Shown here piece by piece: positions 12,447 to 23,837 of a stretch of 64,000 nt of DNA. Every line of letters begins with the position of its first letter. Positions within the stretch are counted from its first letter, which is position 1. Source of the stretch: Argopecten irradians (Eukaryota > Mollusca > Bivalvia > Pectinida > Pectinidae); the NCBI RefSeq assembly GCF_041381155.1, contig NC_091136.1, forward strand, positions 49,404,284 to 49,468,283, read 5' to 3'. A program made the position numbers and the translations under genes. The notes beneath the pieces are model-generated. The model worked only from the letters and a program-made list of their open reading frames with translations, did not search any database and was not told the DNA's origin.

Positions 12447-12840
12447 TTAAAGGCCCACTACCTTTCCGGAGCAAAATTTAAAGGTTTCTTAAAAACATTA
12501 ATAACATAAGAAAATACATATCCATGGTCTAAGATGAGGAAACAACACCAAACATGTGTAAGATTTCCGGCGTACTATGATAGCTGTGGACTATGATTTG
12601 CCGTCTGGCGCAGTGATAATCAACTACCGGGCGGTATTTAGGACGACGGCGGTAAACATAATACGGCCCGCATAATGAAAATTAACATTTTATTTATTTT
12701 AATTAAATTGTTGAGAAGATGAGGATAAGTGTATTAACGGTATGTTAATAACTTTATCGACTCTACAAAATTATCTCTCTCAATTTACATACCCATTTTA
12801 AAAATGAAAAGCCGTTTCAAAAAGGTAGTGGGTCTTTAAA
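12447..12840. mobile_element. Miniature inverted-repeat transposon, 'GGCCCACTACCTTTCC' family
   Basis: The left end ttaaaggcccactaccttt mirrors the right end aaaggtagtgggtctttaa. Related copies lie at 29843-30030, 52942-53344 and 55094-55498. All share an interior with a GC-rich block (taggacgacgg) inside otherwise AT-rich DNA. TTAA at each edge suggests a TTAA-targeting transposase. No coding potential. Confidence 0.8.
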
Positions 12841-13087
12841 AGCCAGCATTAATACTGGTCAATCACGTCCCTTATTAAAGAGACAATTCATTCAGGTTAA
12901 TTCTTTTACATAACCAAGAAGCAAACTATGGCATAAATGTATTGTTCTACATTTCTTATTAAACATATAACATAAAATATTGACAAATTCAACGTCAATG
13001 TTTAGTATTTTAATTGATACCGTTGTAATTACAAATCGTTGATCAATACAATTAAGCAGGTACAGTATGTACGCTGTACTCATACCC

Positions 13088-14319
13088 TAGCTGCAATATT
13101 GAAGCTCAAAGACTTTTAGACAGAAAATGGTGTCGTCTTTAGAGCTACAATTGGTGCCTATTACTGCTAATGGAGCATAGTAATGATTATACAAACCATT
13201 ATAAAACGTTTCTTTGCATTTTATAGTACTTTTCATGTCGCTTACCTACTAGGGAATAGAACTGAGCTATATGAAATATAAAATCCTCATCGATCATTAT
13301 TTTTTTTACATAATACATATGAAGATCTTTCTGAAGGAAATTTATATGGCAAGTCCACAAGTTGTGGATTTGACGTCTTGTGAGCGGTACGGTATATATT
13401 AAGAATGGTAGTTATGTTTGTTTTAGACAAAAATAATATGTAAATGCATGTATACGCTTAAAATAATTGGAAACCTACAAAAAAGTATAGAAAACTGTGC
13501 CCGAGTGATTTTCGGAGGCAGTGCTCCACTACGACACATAGGGACCAATTCGTACCCAACTTCGCTAGCCAAGGGTAATTAGTCCGATTCTCTTTCTACT
13601 ACCCTTGGCATGTCTCACTTCAGAATGGGTGGTCCCGCATTGCGCCACCTGCTGGATCACCGCAGTTGCGCCCCTTCCATTTACGTAATAAGCAACCAAT
13701 TAAAAAGCTCGTATCATTGTTGTATGGTTGAAAAAATGGCAGCGCCCCATGAAACACGCGTGTTGTTTGCGACAGATTCAAAATACCAAAGATGAACATG
13801 TGTGTGAGTCATTTGTTTATTAGTAAGTTCGAGCACCAGTTTTTGTGTTTCATGCAGAAGTTCTGCAATGTCCAATTTTGTAATGAGATCGCAGTATATT
13901 TTTTAATTGTTTAATTTGTGAAACATAAACCACGCAAGTACTTTCCAATCTGTTTGCAGAGCAACATCTCCAAGACGTTCATTTAGCTGGTATAAAAAAT
14001 CTTATTGATTAAATAGATAGTAATATAACTTCGCTAGGAGATGATGTTGACAGGCATGACATGCCTGATGCCTCATTATACAAATGTAGGTCACTATACT
14101 ATCGCTTCAGTTCAGTTTTGTTGACATATCAAAGCTGTGTTTTCATTGGTCGCCTGAACCTAGCCGCATCCAATCAGAATTTGAAAGCAAAAACACCTGT
14201 TCTGAAGCGAGTTATGCCAAGGGTAGTAGGAAGTTAGTTGGACTTAATACCCTTGGCTAGCGGAGTTGATTCGTACCCGTCCGAAAGGTATAGTAGGCCG
14301 GGTACGTATATTCGTTCTA
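13088..14319 (+). mobile_element. Non-autonomous transposon 'TAGCTGC' family, copy A, split by a nested element
   Basis: The element starts tagctgcaatattg and ends atattcgttcta. It is flanked by perfect 9-bp duplications ctcataccc at 13079-13087 and 14320-14328. Removing the insert at 13557-14268 and one of its target duplications leaves about 511 bp, matching copies B (15684-16168) and C (53974-54489). Nine-base duplications are typical of Mutator-like elements, but these termini pair only through TAG/CTA, so the superfamily is provisional. Confidence 0.85.
13557..14268. mobile_element. Nested Mutator-like miniature transposon (712 bp) inside copy A
   Basis: Inverted repeats of about 73 bp: the left begins caacttcgctagccaagggt, the right ends acccttggctagcggagttg, and each holds a second block ctactacccttggca. 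A perfect 9-bp target duplication attcgtacc lies at 13548-13556 and 14269-14277. Copies B and C of the host element show the uninterrupted site, so the insertion is proven by paralogous empty sites. Long inverted repeats plus a 9-bp duplication fit the Mutator superfamily. The only long frame inside (13610-13795) shows no domain. Confidence 0.85.
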
Positions 14320-14328
14320 CTCATACCC

Positions 14329-15107
14329 GAGCCAAAGTCACGCACGTTAAACAAATGAACTACATAACCACTGAGAAGGTGATAAAATGATTTTGAGGCA
14401 AGGTAATTCACCTAATAAGGTATACACACTACTGTCAGAGTGATTTGAACAGTTCCAGACAAAAGTTGCATCACTCTACGAGCAAGGGACAGGGTTCGGC
14501 ATACAAGATGTTCGACCACAATGTGTAATGGCGGATAGCGAGCGAGTTTGGACATTTCACACGCATTTCAACACCATGGACTTTTCTGGCATATCACAGT
14601 AAAACCGTCTGATCTAATTTCCATTAGAACTGGGTTTTTTTCCGATATAGATTATCTACGTACAAATTTTAATGTTCTCTTAGAATAAATTGTCCCTTTA
14701 ACTAGAACTAATTTTATGTTTCTGTTGGTACGAAAACGATTATTTCATGAGTGGGTCAAGATTAGGTAATATATAAATGAAATATGCCTATCGGCGTATA
14801 AAAAAATACAAAGTTGTCATTTAAACAATGATGATACTGTCGTTTGAAAGAGGGGGAACGTTCCTGTCTGTTATTGCCCAATCCTGGCCGATCCCTGAAT
14901 AGTCTCGGTCAATAAGACGCTTAACATTTCTGACCATAGACATAAGTGTTTGGTTGAACGAGACGAACCGGAACTGGAAAAGTATACATGGATTGACATA
15001 CGAGGTCGGCATACGGCGACATTGTCAACCTGTCACTGGATATACGGCAAACGTGCTAAACACTTTACCGATCACAGCGTGACCCTTTTAAAGTGGTAAC
15101 TCAACGG
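14329..15107. other. Presumed 5' flank and leader of the gene starting at 15108
   Basis: No repeat or domain seen. This interval, between transposon copy A and the first coding exon, must contain the promoter and 5' UTR unless a distant leader exon exists. No TATA box or initiator could be chosen with confidence. Confidence 0.35.
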
Positions 15108-18100
15108 ATGTTAATGAAAATGGCTGCAAAGATCGATCATTGTTGTTCAAGTAGACATATTAGACAAACCCTTAACGGATTTAAGGGGTCTCCAGAGGAA
15201 AAGATAGTGCAAAACATATTTAGAGCTATCACAGCTTACACCGATTTCGTTCATTTCGTTAATTTGGAAATACATAAGTGTAATGCCGAAGAAGGAACTG
15301 TGTTTAGTGATGCATTCATTTCACTTAGAACAACAATTGAAAGCATGAGATTGTGGAAAACTCGATTTGTCTCCGGTCGGCCAGATTGTCAAGTGGTGGA
15401 TATGAAGAACATGCTAGATACTACTATTCTAGATACGTTTCGGGAAAATGGCGTAGATGCTATCGAAAAATGTTCTAAGTCTGGCGTTGATCAATCATTC
15501 ATAGTGTTGTTGAATTTTCTTCAAGGTAATTATATATAAGCACTAGCTACGCCACTGTGCCTGAGCTTTATATTATACTTTCAAGATAAAAAAATTGCGT
15601 GCCGAAAAAATCTATAGCACTTTGACCCACATGTAATACAGGGGTCTAAGAATTAGTTACAGTTGATATAATTATGGACCCACTAGAACGAATATACGTA
15701 CCCGGCCTACTATACCTTTCGGCCGGGTACGAATTGGTCCATATGGTGTCGTAGTGGAGCACTGCCTCTGAAAATCACTCGGCACAGTTTTCTATACTGT
15801 AAAGTCAAAACTTAAGTTTTTCTTCTTATGTAACTTATATGAACATTTATGACTTAAGTCAGTTTTTGACTTAAGTTTGTTTCGAGAAATTGGAACGGAC
15901 TTGCCGTGTAAATTTCCTTCAGAAACACCTTCATATGCATTATGTAAAAAAAAGTATGCCTCAACGAGAATTTGATAATTTATATGGTTCAGATTTATTG
16001 CCTAGTAGGTTAGCAATATGAACAAGTACGATAAAATGCAAACAAACGTTTTATAATGGTTTGCATAATTATTACTTTGCTCCATTAGCAGTAATAGGCA
16101 CCTATTGTAGCTCTAAAGACGACAACATTTTCTGTCTAAAAGTCATTTGAGCTACAATATTGCAGCTATGGACTCACAAGAGTGTCCTAAGACGATTTTG
16201 AGGCGTTTAGGGGTCTGGATAAAAAAAACGGTAAAGATCATACTCTTCAAACATAAGCTCAAGCGTTTGTTTCTTAAGACATTTTCTCTCTCTGAATGAA
16301 TATATATATATATGTGTAAAACTGTGTCAAGGTCTATAACTCGGTCGGCCATATATAGCACTACCCAATTTCAGAAAAAGTATGATTTTTAACAAACTGT
16401 ATAAGATGTGACAATGGAAATTATCTTTAATTTGGTCAATATATGTCATGCCGTATAAATGTCACTCCAGAAACATCGGAAAACAGACAGATTTCAAATG
16501 GTCGGGCACTTAATCCAATAATATCAGATATTGAGAAACTTCTGATGGGCTATAGTTATATATATTTTTTGTACAAATTCCCCAAACTGTCTTTCTTTTT
16601 GCAACGAAGAAATGAAAAAAATGTTAAAGGTACATAGCACACCAGATACTTTTGAAACACAACGTCGGGTTGATGGTTATAAAAGCAAGCGGCCTTCCGA
16701 TCATCGCTAATACATATGGCTGAGCGTTGCAATATAATACCATCTTGTAGTTTGGATATATATACCTTTCCTATGGTTTCAAATTGTGTTTTTATCTTCG
16801 AATTGTTTCATTAGAGATGCAAGATAAATCTCAAGGTTCCGGCCTGGTGTTAGTTATTTAAGTAAAGCATCTAGTAAAGTAGAAGAAAATTAAATATTCA
16901 TATTTCCTAGAGAATCCAATCAATAAAGATTGCCAAATTATATCTGAGACCCCTTGTTCTTTTGGTATGTTTCACTTGTGTCATTTTTTCCAGAGATAGA
17001 AAGTCACGAAAAAGCCATTTGGAAACTATTAAACCTTAATACTGTTACCAATGAGACACAGGTGGTCACTGGACTAGCACATCACCTGTTTTCTCAGCTT
17101 GTACCAGGCAAGACGTATGAGGTTGATGACTGTGCAAAACAACTTCCCAAAACATGTGGCTGTGGCTGTAATGACAAAATTTGTGGAGGGAACACTTCAC
17201 TAGGTAAAATCAACTTCTGATCATATACAGATTTGTTGTAGTTGGAAACAAAATTAGGATACTATTGATAAAAAGAAGATTAAAGCATAAGTTCTTGGAT
17301 TACAGACAGTGTGATTCTATTCTTGTTTATTCATAATTATTTGCTAATCTAAGCTATGCAAACATTTTTGCTTCTTTGCAAAAAACTAATATGACATACA
17401 AAATGTACCTTATATAATTATCGTTTTTGAACTAGCACACTTATGTTGAAATAGATTAATAGATTAAACTACGTCGTAGCCACTGTGCGGTAGCAATGTC
17501 TAATGTCAATAGTTATGTTTGAATTGTCATACAGGACCAGACATTGTAGGCACCACAGTGACAATGTACATACTGTATAAATGTTTGAATTTCCGTACAG
17601 GATCTGATGTTCATACAGGATTATATTAGACACTGTAGCCTAGGCATCGCAGTGACAATGTACATACTGTATAAATGTTTGAATGTTTATACAGGATCAG
17701 TTGGGACGTGGCACGGAAGAGTGGACATTATGGTGAACGATACTGTTGCTGTGGTTATTGGGAAGGAACAGACCTCTGTCCAAGACGACGAAGAGGATAG
17801 TAAAACTGAAGGTGAACCCCAGAAAAAGCAAAGAAAGGTAGAGACATATGAAAGTCGCGATATTTGTGTTGAGGATAAAAGAAGCAGGAGGCATGAATGT
17901 ATTCTCCTGGACCAGAAGATCTTGAAGCAGATCTTGGCTAAAGCCATAACAAATGGCTTTGCTCAGGTACATAGGGACCACAGTGCACTGTCAAATTTCC
18001 TGATTCCATCTTTTGGAGCCACATCAGATCGTGTGTCTGTTTGTCTGTATGACCCAGAAAATGACTGCCTACTTCACATCAAAAAAGAACTCAAACTGTG

Positions 18101-18371
18101 GATTAAAAATGGCATCCAATTCAATCTTGACATTGAAACCATAATCATCATTTGGCTTTTCTTGAATTTTACTGTTTTTACCAAAAGAAATCTTGGTCCT
18201 GAGATAGGTCTTAAGAAGTCGAGATTACACGAGGATTTAAAAGATGATCTGAAGTACTACAGAGGGACAAAGTCAAAAGGAAATTTTGTTTCAATGACAG
18301 CTGATGAAAGTCCCTGGGAAAGGATAAACATAACACTCGCGCACCCCCAGAAATCGGGTCAAAAAGAATAG
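15108..18371 (+). CDS. Unassigned 434-aa protein with weak PD-(D/E)XK-like motif (three exons)
   Basis: Exons 15108-15525, 16994-17203 and 17695-18371 join with phases 1 and 1 and good splice sites (aag|gtaatt, cag|ag; tag|gtaaaa, cag|ga). The first ATG is 15108; the one at 15120 has the better context (aaaatgg). Residues 1-139 are mostly helical (TTIESMRLWKTRFVSGRPDC). Exon 2 ends in a Cys-rich patch, KTCGCGCNDKICGGN. Exon 3 opens GTWHGRVDIMVNDTVAVVIG then KEQ. A Gly-x-x-Asp, strand, x-x-Lys layout recalls PD-(D/E)XK nucleases, yet the acid normally two residues before Lys is Ile, so activity is doubtful. An acidic linker with KKQRK follows, then a hydrophobic segment, ETIIIIWLFLNFTVF. Not membrane-like overall. 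I do not recognise the family; it may be a lineage-expanded mollusc gene. Transposon copy B sits in intron 1. Confidence 0.68.
15684..16168 (-). mobile_element. Non-autonomous transposon 'TAGCTGC' family, copy B
   Basis: Reverse-oriented copy, from tagaacgaatatacg to caatattgcagcta, 485 bp. It is flanked by 9-bp duplications that differ at one base (tggacccac at 15675-15683, tggactcac at 16169-16177). It keeps the uninterrupted site where copy A carries the nested insert. It lies in intron 1 of the gene at 15108. Confidence 0.85.
17525..17694 (+). repeat. Duplicated branch/acceptor region upstream of exon 3
   Basis: A unit of about 110 bp (containing cagtgacaatgtacatactg and tataaatgtttgaat) is present twice just before the exon at 17695. 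As a result four tacag|ga acceptor-like sites stand in a row, after positions 17535, 17602, 17620 and 17694. Only the last opens the long conserved frame. Confidence 0.6.
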
Positions 18372-18496
18372 CCCAAAATTACTGTACATTATTGTAGTTC
18401 ATAAAAATAGAATCATCATATCCGGAAGTTACACATTTCAAAAATGTATTACTAAGACCTGTGATGGCTTTTCGTTTTTCTCGCATGAATTGTTTT

Positions 18497-18502
18497 ATTA
18501 AA
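18497..18502 (+). terminator. Candidate polyadenylation signal ATTAAA
   Basis: The commonest variant signal lies 126 bases after the stop codon at 18371. No AATAAA is closer. Weak on its own. Confidence 0.25.
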
Positions 18503-18509
18503 ATAGAAA

Positions 18510-19340
18510 CGAGACAAAACACGATTTGTCTTTCAATACTCTTCTGATAGGCCAACATTACATATCATGCATGCATTGAGATTGCGACCAAATTTAGAAG
18601 TGTGTTTTGATAATTTATCACTCGTTGACGAAGGTTTTCTATCCATGATGATTTAGCAAAATGCCCTCGATAACCATAAATTGATATGCACACATACAAG
18701 GTACGTGTACCATCATTTTGAATTTTAGCTTAAGTTCATTCTTTTGTTGAATCAAATGTGTATATTCAGTTTCTATGGGTTTTTTATTATTTCTTATTAA
18801 ACCAAAGGGGCCATAAGGTATGTTTCGTTTGTATAAAAAAATCGTCAAAACATCTTTGTGATTGATTTCTTTCATGTGTTTTAGCTGTCTCAAAGGCAGG
18901 TCGATGAGCTAATTCGTCATCCATCAACATAATCGCAATTTCATAAAGTACGAAATTGATTGAAACCAGATTTGCTCAGAAAAATGTTAAAGGAAAGTTT
19001 TGCATAAATTTCATTAAATTGTGATCGTAACTCTCTGAGAAAAGTTGAACAATTACAAACCACAGCGAAAAGATCCATTTTTGAATGATCATTCCCGATG
19101 CCAACCAGTGATCGGGAGCGAAGCAGAAAGCAATGTACCTAACGTCGTTCTTAGATCATAATTTATACTAATATCATATCACAAAGAAAGACTTTAGTAA
19201 GTCTTTATGGGGACAAGATAACAAATACCTGGTTACAAACAGATCTCGGGAAGATGTTGTCACATAAACATTTTGACGTTAAACAGCTATACATGTAACC
19301 ATCAATTATGCAACAACAACAAAATTAGTACGATGAACAC
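18510..19340. other. Intergenic sequence without a supported feature
   Basis: Several short frames on both strands overlap here, none with a domain, splice support or codon bias that I can defend. Confidence 0.35.
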
Positions 19341-19344
19341 GATA

Positions 19345-20810
19345 ACTTGAGTAAATGTGAACCGAGATTGATGAAACTTTGTATGTAGCTTAATATTAAC
19401 AAGATCTCGGACGAGTTCGAGTTTCAGGGTTGCTGGGTCAAGTTCAAGGTCACTGCTACTATTTTTAGAAAATCCCTATCGGCACTCTAGCGGCTTCATT
19501 CCTTGAGTGATTTTGATCACACTTCACATATAGACAAAGGATCATAATATCTCGGACAAGTTTGAGTGTGAAGATTGCCAGACTAAGGTCAAGGTCACTG
19601 TTACTATTTTTAACCGTCACCGCCATGTTCATTTGTTTTTCGGAACGCTTCTCGAGTTTACCTACAAGCACAACATTACATAATTTGCATAATGTAGTCA
19701 CGATATGTAAAGTCGAGAAGCGTTCCGAGAGAAAAATGAACATGGCGGTGACGGTTAAAGTAAGTGAGCTACACGATGTTTAAATGGAGTTTCTACAAAG
19801 TACGGGTCATGACACCTCCAAAGGAGGTTGTGGATGAACACAGTTATGGGTACTGTTTACCACCACAAGCGTAGATTTTGTGATTTTGGCTTGGTTTTTG
19901 AGGTGCCCATTAGAGCCGAGACGACATTTCGACCGGACAGGGAAATGTCTACCTAGCATATTTTTCGTAAATTTCTCGATTCATCAAGCCATAACTTCGT
20001 CAATACTTGGCCAATTTTGTTCATCAAGCACTCAATGGAAAGATAAATTATTTCTCTTTAAGGTAAGATATCCGTCAATGTTGTATATAACCCATTTATT
20101 AAAATAATCATGGTTTTAAAAAATAGGTCCGTTTTTCTCGACCGCCGAGTTCATACCCTTGATACTATAATATATATATGTATACTATTGGTTAAAAAAA
20201 TTTCGTGCCAGGTCCCTGTGCTCCGTCGTGCGTTAACTTTTTGTTGTGAACGCGATAACTTGAGTAAATGAGTAAATGTGAATCGAGATTGATGAAACTT
20301 TGTATGTAGCTTAATATTAACAAGATCTCAGACGAGTTCGAGTTTCAGGGTTGCTGGGTCAAGTTCAAGGTCACTGCTACTATTTTTAGAAAATCCCTAT
20401 CAGCACTCTAGCGGCTTCATTCCTTGAGTGATTTTGATCACACTTCACACATATGACAAAGGATCATAATGTCTCGGAAAAGTTTGAGTGTGAAGATTGC
20501 CAGACTAAGGTCAAGGTCACTGTTACTATTTTTAGATAATTTCTTTGTCAGCACTTTAGCGGCTTCATTCCTTGAGTGATTTTGATCAAACTGCACACAA
20601 ATACAAAGGACTGAAAAAGTTTGAGTTTCAAGGTTGCAGGGTCAAGGTCACCGTTACTATTTTTAGAAAATCCTTTTCAGTGCTCTAGCGGCTTCATTCC
20701 TTGAGTGATTTTGATCAAACTTCACACAAATTTAAAGGACCATAATATTTTCGACAAGATGCAGTTTCAGGATTGCAAGGTCAAGGTCACTGTTACTATT
20801 TTTAGGTCAC
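19345..20810. repeat. Tandem-core repeat block ('cggcttcattccttgagtga' family)
   Basis: Units of about 130-150 bp repeat the words ctctagcggcttcattcc, ttgagtgattttgatca, ggtcaaggtcactgttacta and tttttaga. About two units lie at 19345-19610 and four or more at 20248-20810. The first two units of each block are almost identical to each other, pointing to a recent duplication. Between the blocks are a palindrome (19611-19758) and unrelated DNA. The block runs directly into the element at 20805. Confidence 0.65.
19611..19758. mobile_element. Palindromic miniature transposon (148 bp)
   Basis: The arms of about 45 bp begin ccgtcaccgccatgttcatt and end in its mirror, around a loop of roughly 55 bp, with a TTAA at both edges. 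It interrupts the tandem-core block exactly after its tattttt word. Small foldback elements of this kind are non-coding and rely on a transposase in trans. Confidence 0.7.
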
Positions 20811-21494
20811 CTGACCAAACGTCATAGTGACCAACTGCAATAGCCTATTGTCCATCGTGCGTTAATAACTTTACTTTGTGAACATGATGACTTGAGTAAA
20901 TGTTAACCGAGGTTGATGAAACTTTGTATGTAGCCTTATATCAACATGATTTCGTGCGAGTTCAAAAATGGGAATTATTTGACAGTAACGTACAAGTTAT
21001 TGCCCTTTGTTCTAATTTTATCATTGTGCTTGTGAACAAGATAACTTTGGTAAATGTGAACTGATTTTGATGAAACTCTGTATGTAGCCTTATATCAACA
21101 AGATCTAGGATGAGTTTGAAAAAGGGAATTTTTCGACGGTAACTATATTATAGAGTTCATGTCCTTTGTAATAATGCTATTATTGGACCTTGTGTTCTAA
21201 AGATATTGTGGTGCTTTATCGGAATTATGAATTTATAACCTTTGGCCTCTTTGTTTGCCCCTGGGGAGGAGGCTAAGTTTGCTATAGTTTATATTGAATA
21301 CTTCTTGGGTATATTTTGTTTATTTTCTACTGAAAATTGTTCAAACTTTTGATTCACATTATAACCACAAGAGGACATTTTGCTATTATGTCATTTTGAC
21401 CCTGTCTCATCCCCAAAGGCTGAGGGGTGGAGCCCAGTGGGGTCCAAATGGCTTAAATTTTCAGGTGACCGTTAAGGCCCATGGGCCTCTTGTT
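20805..21494. mobile_element. Tandem-core repeat element, second copy of the 'ttaaggccc' family
   Basis: It opens aggtcacctgaccaaacgtc and closes caggtgaccgttaaggccc then atgggcctcttgt, matching the ends of the element at 7202-7622. The core holds two diverged units with gatgaaactttgtatgtag followed by ccttatatcaaca. Its two ends are themselves short inverted complements (ggtcacctg, caggtgacc). Confidence 0.65.
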
Positions 21495-21925
21495 TTGATT
21501 CAACTCCACCACTGTCCTTTATTTTAATTCTTGCTTAATTGCTAAATAAATGAGAACTATTTAAACATAGTATGATATTCTTGTACATGCATACTATAAT
21601 TGTTACGTGTATGTGATCCTGAAATTCGTATAAGAAAATGTAAATTTGGTTCTGGAGGTACATGCAGTTTCAATCGAAACACACACTGGACATATCAGAC
21701 CAATCCATGATATGATGGATTTATTCCTGCAAAAATAACGTGTGATATGTCAGATAAACCGGTCGATGTCTCCTTTCCGCCAACAGAGGCTGTGAATGAG
21801 TTTGATGTAACTTAAACGATCGAAACCAACTGCTCCGTTTGCGCCAGTACAAAATGTGAATGCACCATCGCCTAATCAATGTAATAATAATTCGGTATAA
21901 AATCTCGGTTGTCTCTCTTTAATGG

Positions 21926-22421
21926 CAGAAACATAAATACATAGAGATTGGCAACTTCGCCATTTTTACGATCGGCAGATGTATCTCTGTATGTCCCTAG
22001 GGGCTTTTAGATAAACTCTTAAATAGTAAAATACAGCAGAATAACTTTGATATGTTATAAAAGTTAAGTAATTTTCAGATGGTTTGAGTAGGTTTTTGGA
22101 AAGAAAAAATAATATTTTAACTTAAATATTAACAAAACAAAATGCACTTCCGGTTTTGAATGCCTATTTTTCGAAAAACCAGGTATCATTGCAAATTTTC
22201 ATACTTTCAAAAATAATATTAAATAACTTAAATTGGGAAAACTGATCACATCAAACCATGATATAATGTTTAAACTTTGTGTTAATGCAAAAATATCATG
22301 TTAAAAAGAGTACACTTAAAAGTAGTTAGCCAAGGGAAAATGCCTATAAACCGGAGGTCCCTCTGCCTGTCAACAAAGACAAAGAAGGAGTTTCCAATCT
22401 CTATGTATATATATGTTTCTG
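21926..22421. mobile_element. Miniature inverted-repeat transposon with 7-bp duplication (496 bp)
   Basis: The ends are cagaaacataaatacatag and its near-mirror ctatgtatatatatgtttctg, extending for about 35 bp through agagattgg. The sequence ttaatgg flanks both sides (21919-21925 and 22422-22428). CAG...CTG ends fit hAT, but hAT duplications are 8 bp, so the assignment is tentative. Confidence 0.7.
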
Positions 22422-22428
22422 TTAATGG

Positions 22429-23837
22429 TTAATCCGTCCATTGCATTTTTCATTTATTCCGAGACTGGATTCAGTGATTGCATATAAAAACGCATGTATG
22501 CATCGGCAGTAAAGGAATTGGTTTTAATCAATTGCTCAAATTATGTTGCAATTTAAATTTCTAATTATTAAAAATCAAATGATGTTTTTTCTAAGAATGC
22601 ACATCGAGGTATTTATACTCGTGTATGGGGAAAACAGTAGTCACGAAGAGGCTTAATTACTGGTTAAAAATTTGCGATGAATTCTCAATTAGTGTGAGTG
22701 TAATTGGTTAATTAATATATATTCACGGCTATTAGTGCTAGACCACCTTTACTCGTAACAATGCTGTGACCGACATACGCATCCTACACAGTACCGCTTG
22801 GCATATCCATTCAGCCGAACACAAAAGATCTGTCTTGACATGCGTAGAACAGTACTCTGTTTTGAGCTTAACATTTTCAGATCAGTCGTAAACTACTAGC
22901 ATATATATAGAATCGACGTTTGTCGGAGGTAGCTAGGAGCGTAAATCTTAAACGACTGCTGTCGACCTCGCTTAAGGCACAGTATATGGTATGTAAACAA
23001 AACACGGGAGTAGCAGGTGTCTGAACGAGGGAAACCACTGGAAATGCACGTTTACTGACCCAATGTGAACTTGACATGGTGCCTCATGTCCTAAGGATTG
23101 TAAGGAAGGAAATGTCTTCCCGGAGAGGATTCTTTTCAGTATAGGGTGTGTATCTACGTTTTAAAATGGATCTATTTGCCAATCAAATGTAATGCTTGCA
23201 CAGTGTTTGAATTTGTACATGTATATCAGAATACCTATATATAGCCACAATTTTAAGTATGCTTCTGATATAACGAGGACATTTTTATCGTAACGTCCTT
23301 GGTACCTGTACTTTACATAGGATCGAACTAAAAATACTGTTATAATATACGGTGTACGGATATAGATTATAGTCTATCTATATATACCATGTGTAACATA
23401 CACTGTATATATCTATCTAGACTTTGCCCAGTACACACAGAACGAGTTCATTGATATTAATTAGATATACATGTTCATGTAGGCCTGTACATATTATCTA
23501 CATCATATACATATCTGTACATATACATGTACATGTGTAATACGATCAGATCAATTAGAACGTTCATGGTACATGTGTACATGTAGAACTAATTATGTAC
23601 ACTGTACATGTATTCCAACCACCTGAATGCTATTCACGTAACTTTATATATGTATACTGTAATATAATGTAGCTATAAATAAACTCGAATTCTCATTAGG
23701 ACTGTATACATGATGCAAACTTGTAATAGTTTTGAATTCCTATTGTAGGATATATTTGGAAGCCCTATCGACAAATGCAAGTCACCACCAACTTTGACAG
23801 TATGAGATTTTCAGAGAGACGCAACTAAACCCCCAAA
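22429..23837. other. 5' flank of the gene at 23838
   Basis: Includes a long AT-rich tract (about 23200-23700) with many tacatgta and atatat words. A plausible 3' splice site at 23749 (ctattgtag|gatat) could join a leader exon to the coding exon. No promoter element is certain. Confidence 0.35.

Noticed and set aside
15093-15107. Upstream start of the 434-aa protein at 15093
   Set aside because: The codon there is GTG, unlikely as a start in an animal nuclear gene; the first ATG is at 15108.
16443-16552. Possible extra exon (PETSENRQISNGRALNP) in intron 1 of the gene at 15108
   Set aside because: It looks codon-like, but no GT donor follows at a usable position and the flanking exons already join in phase without it.
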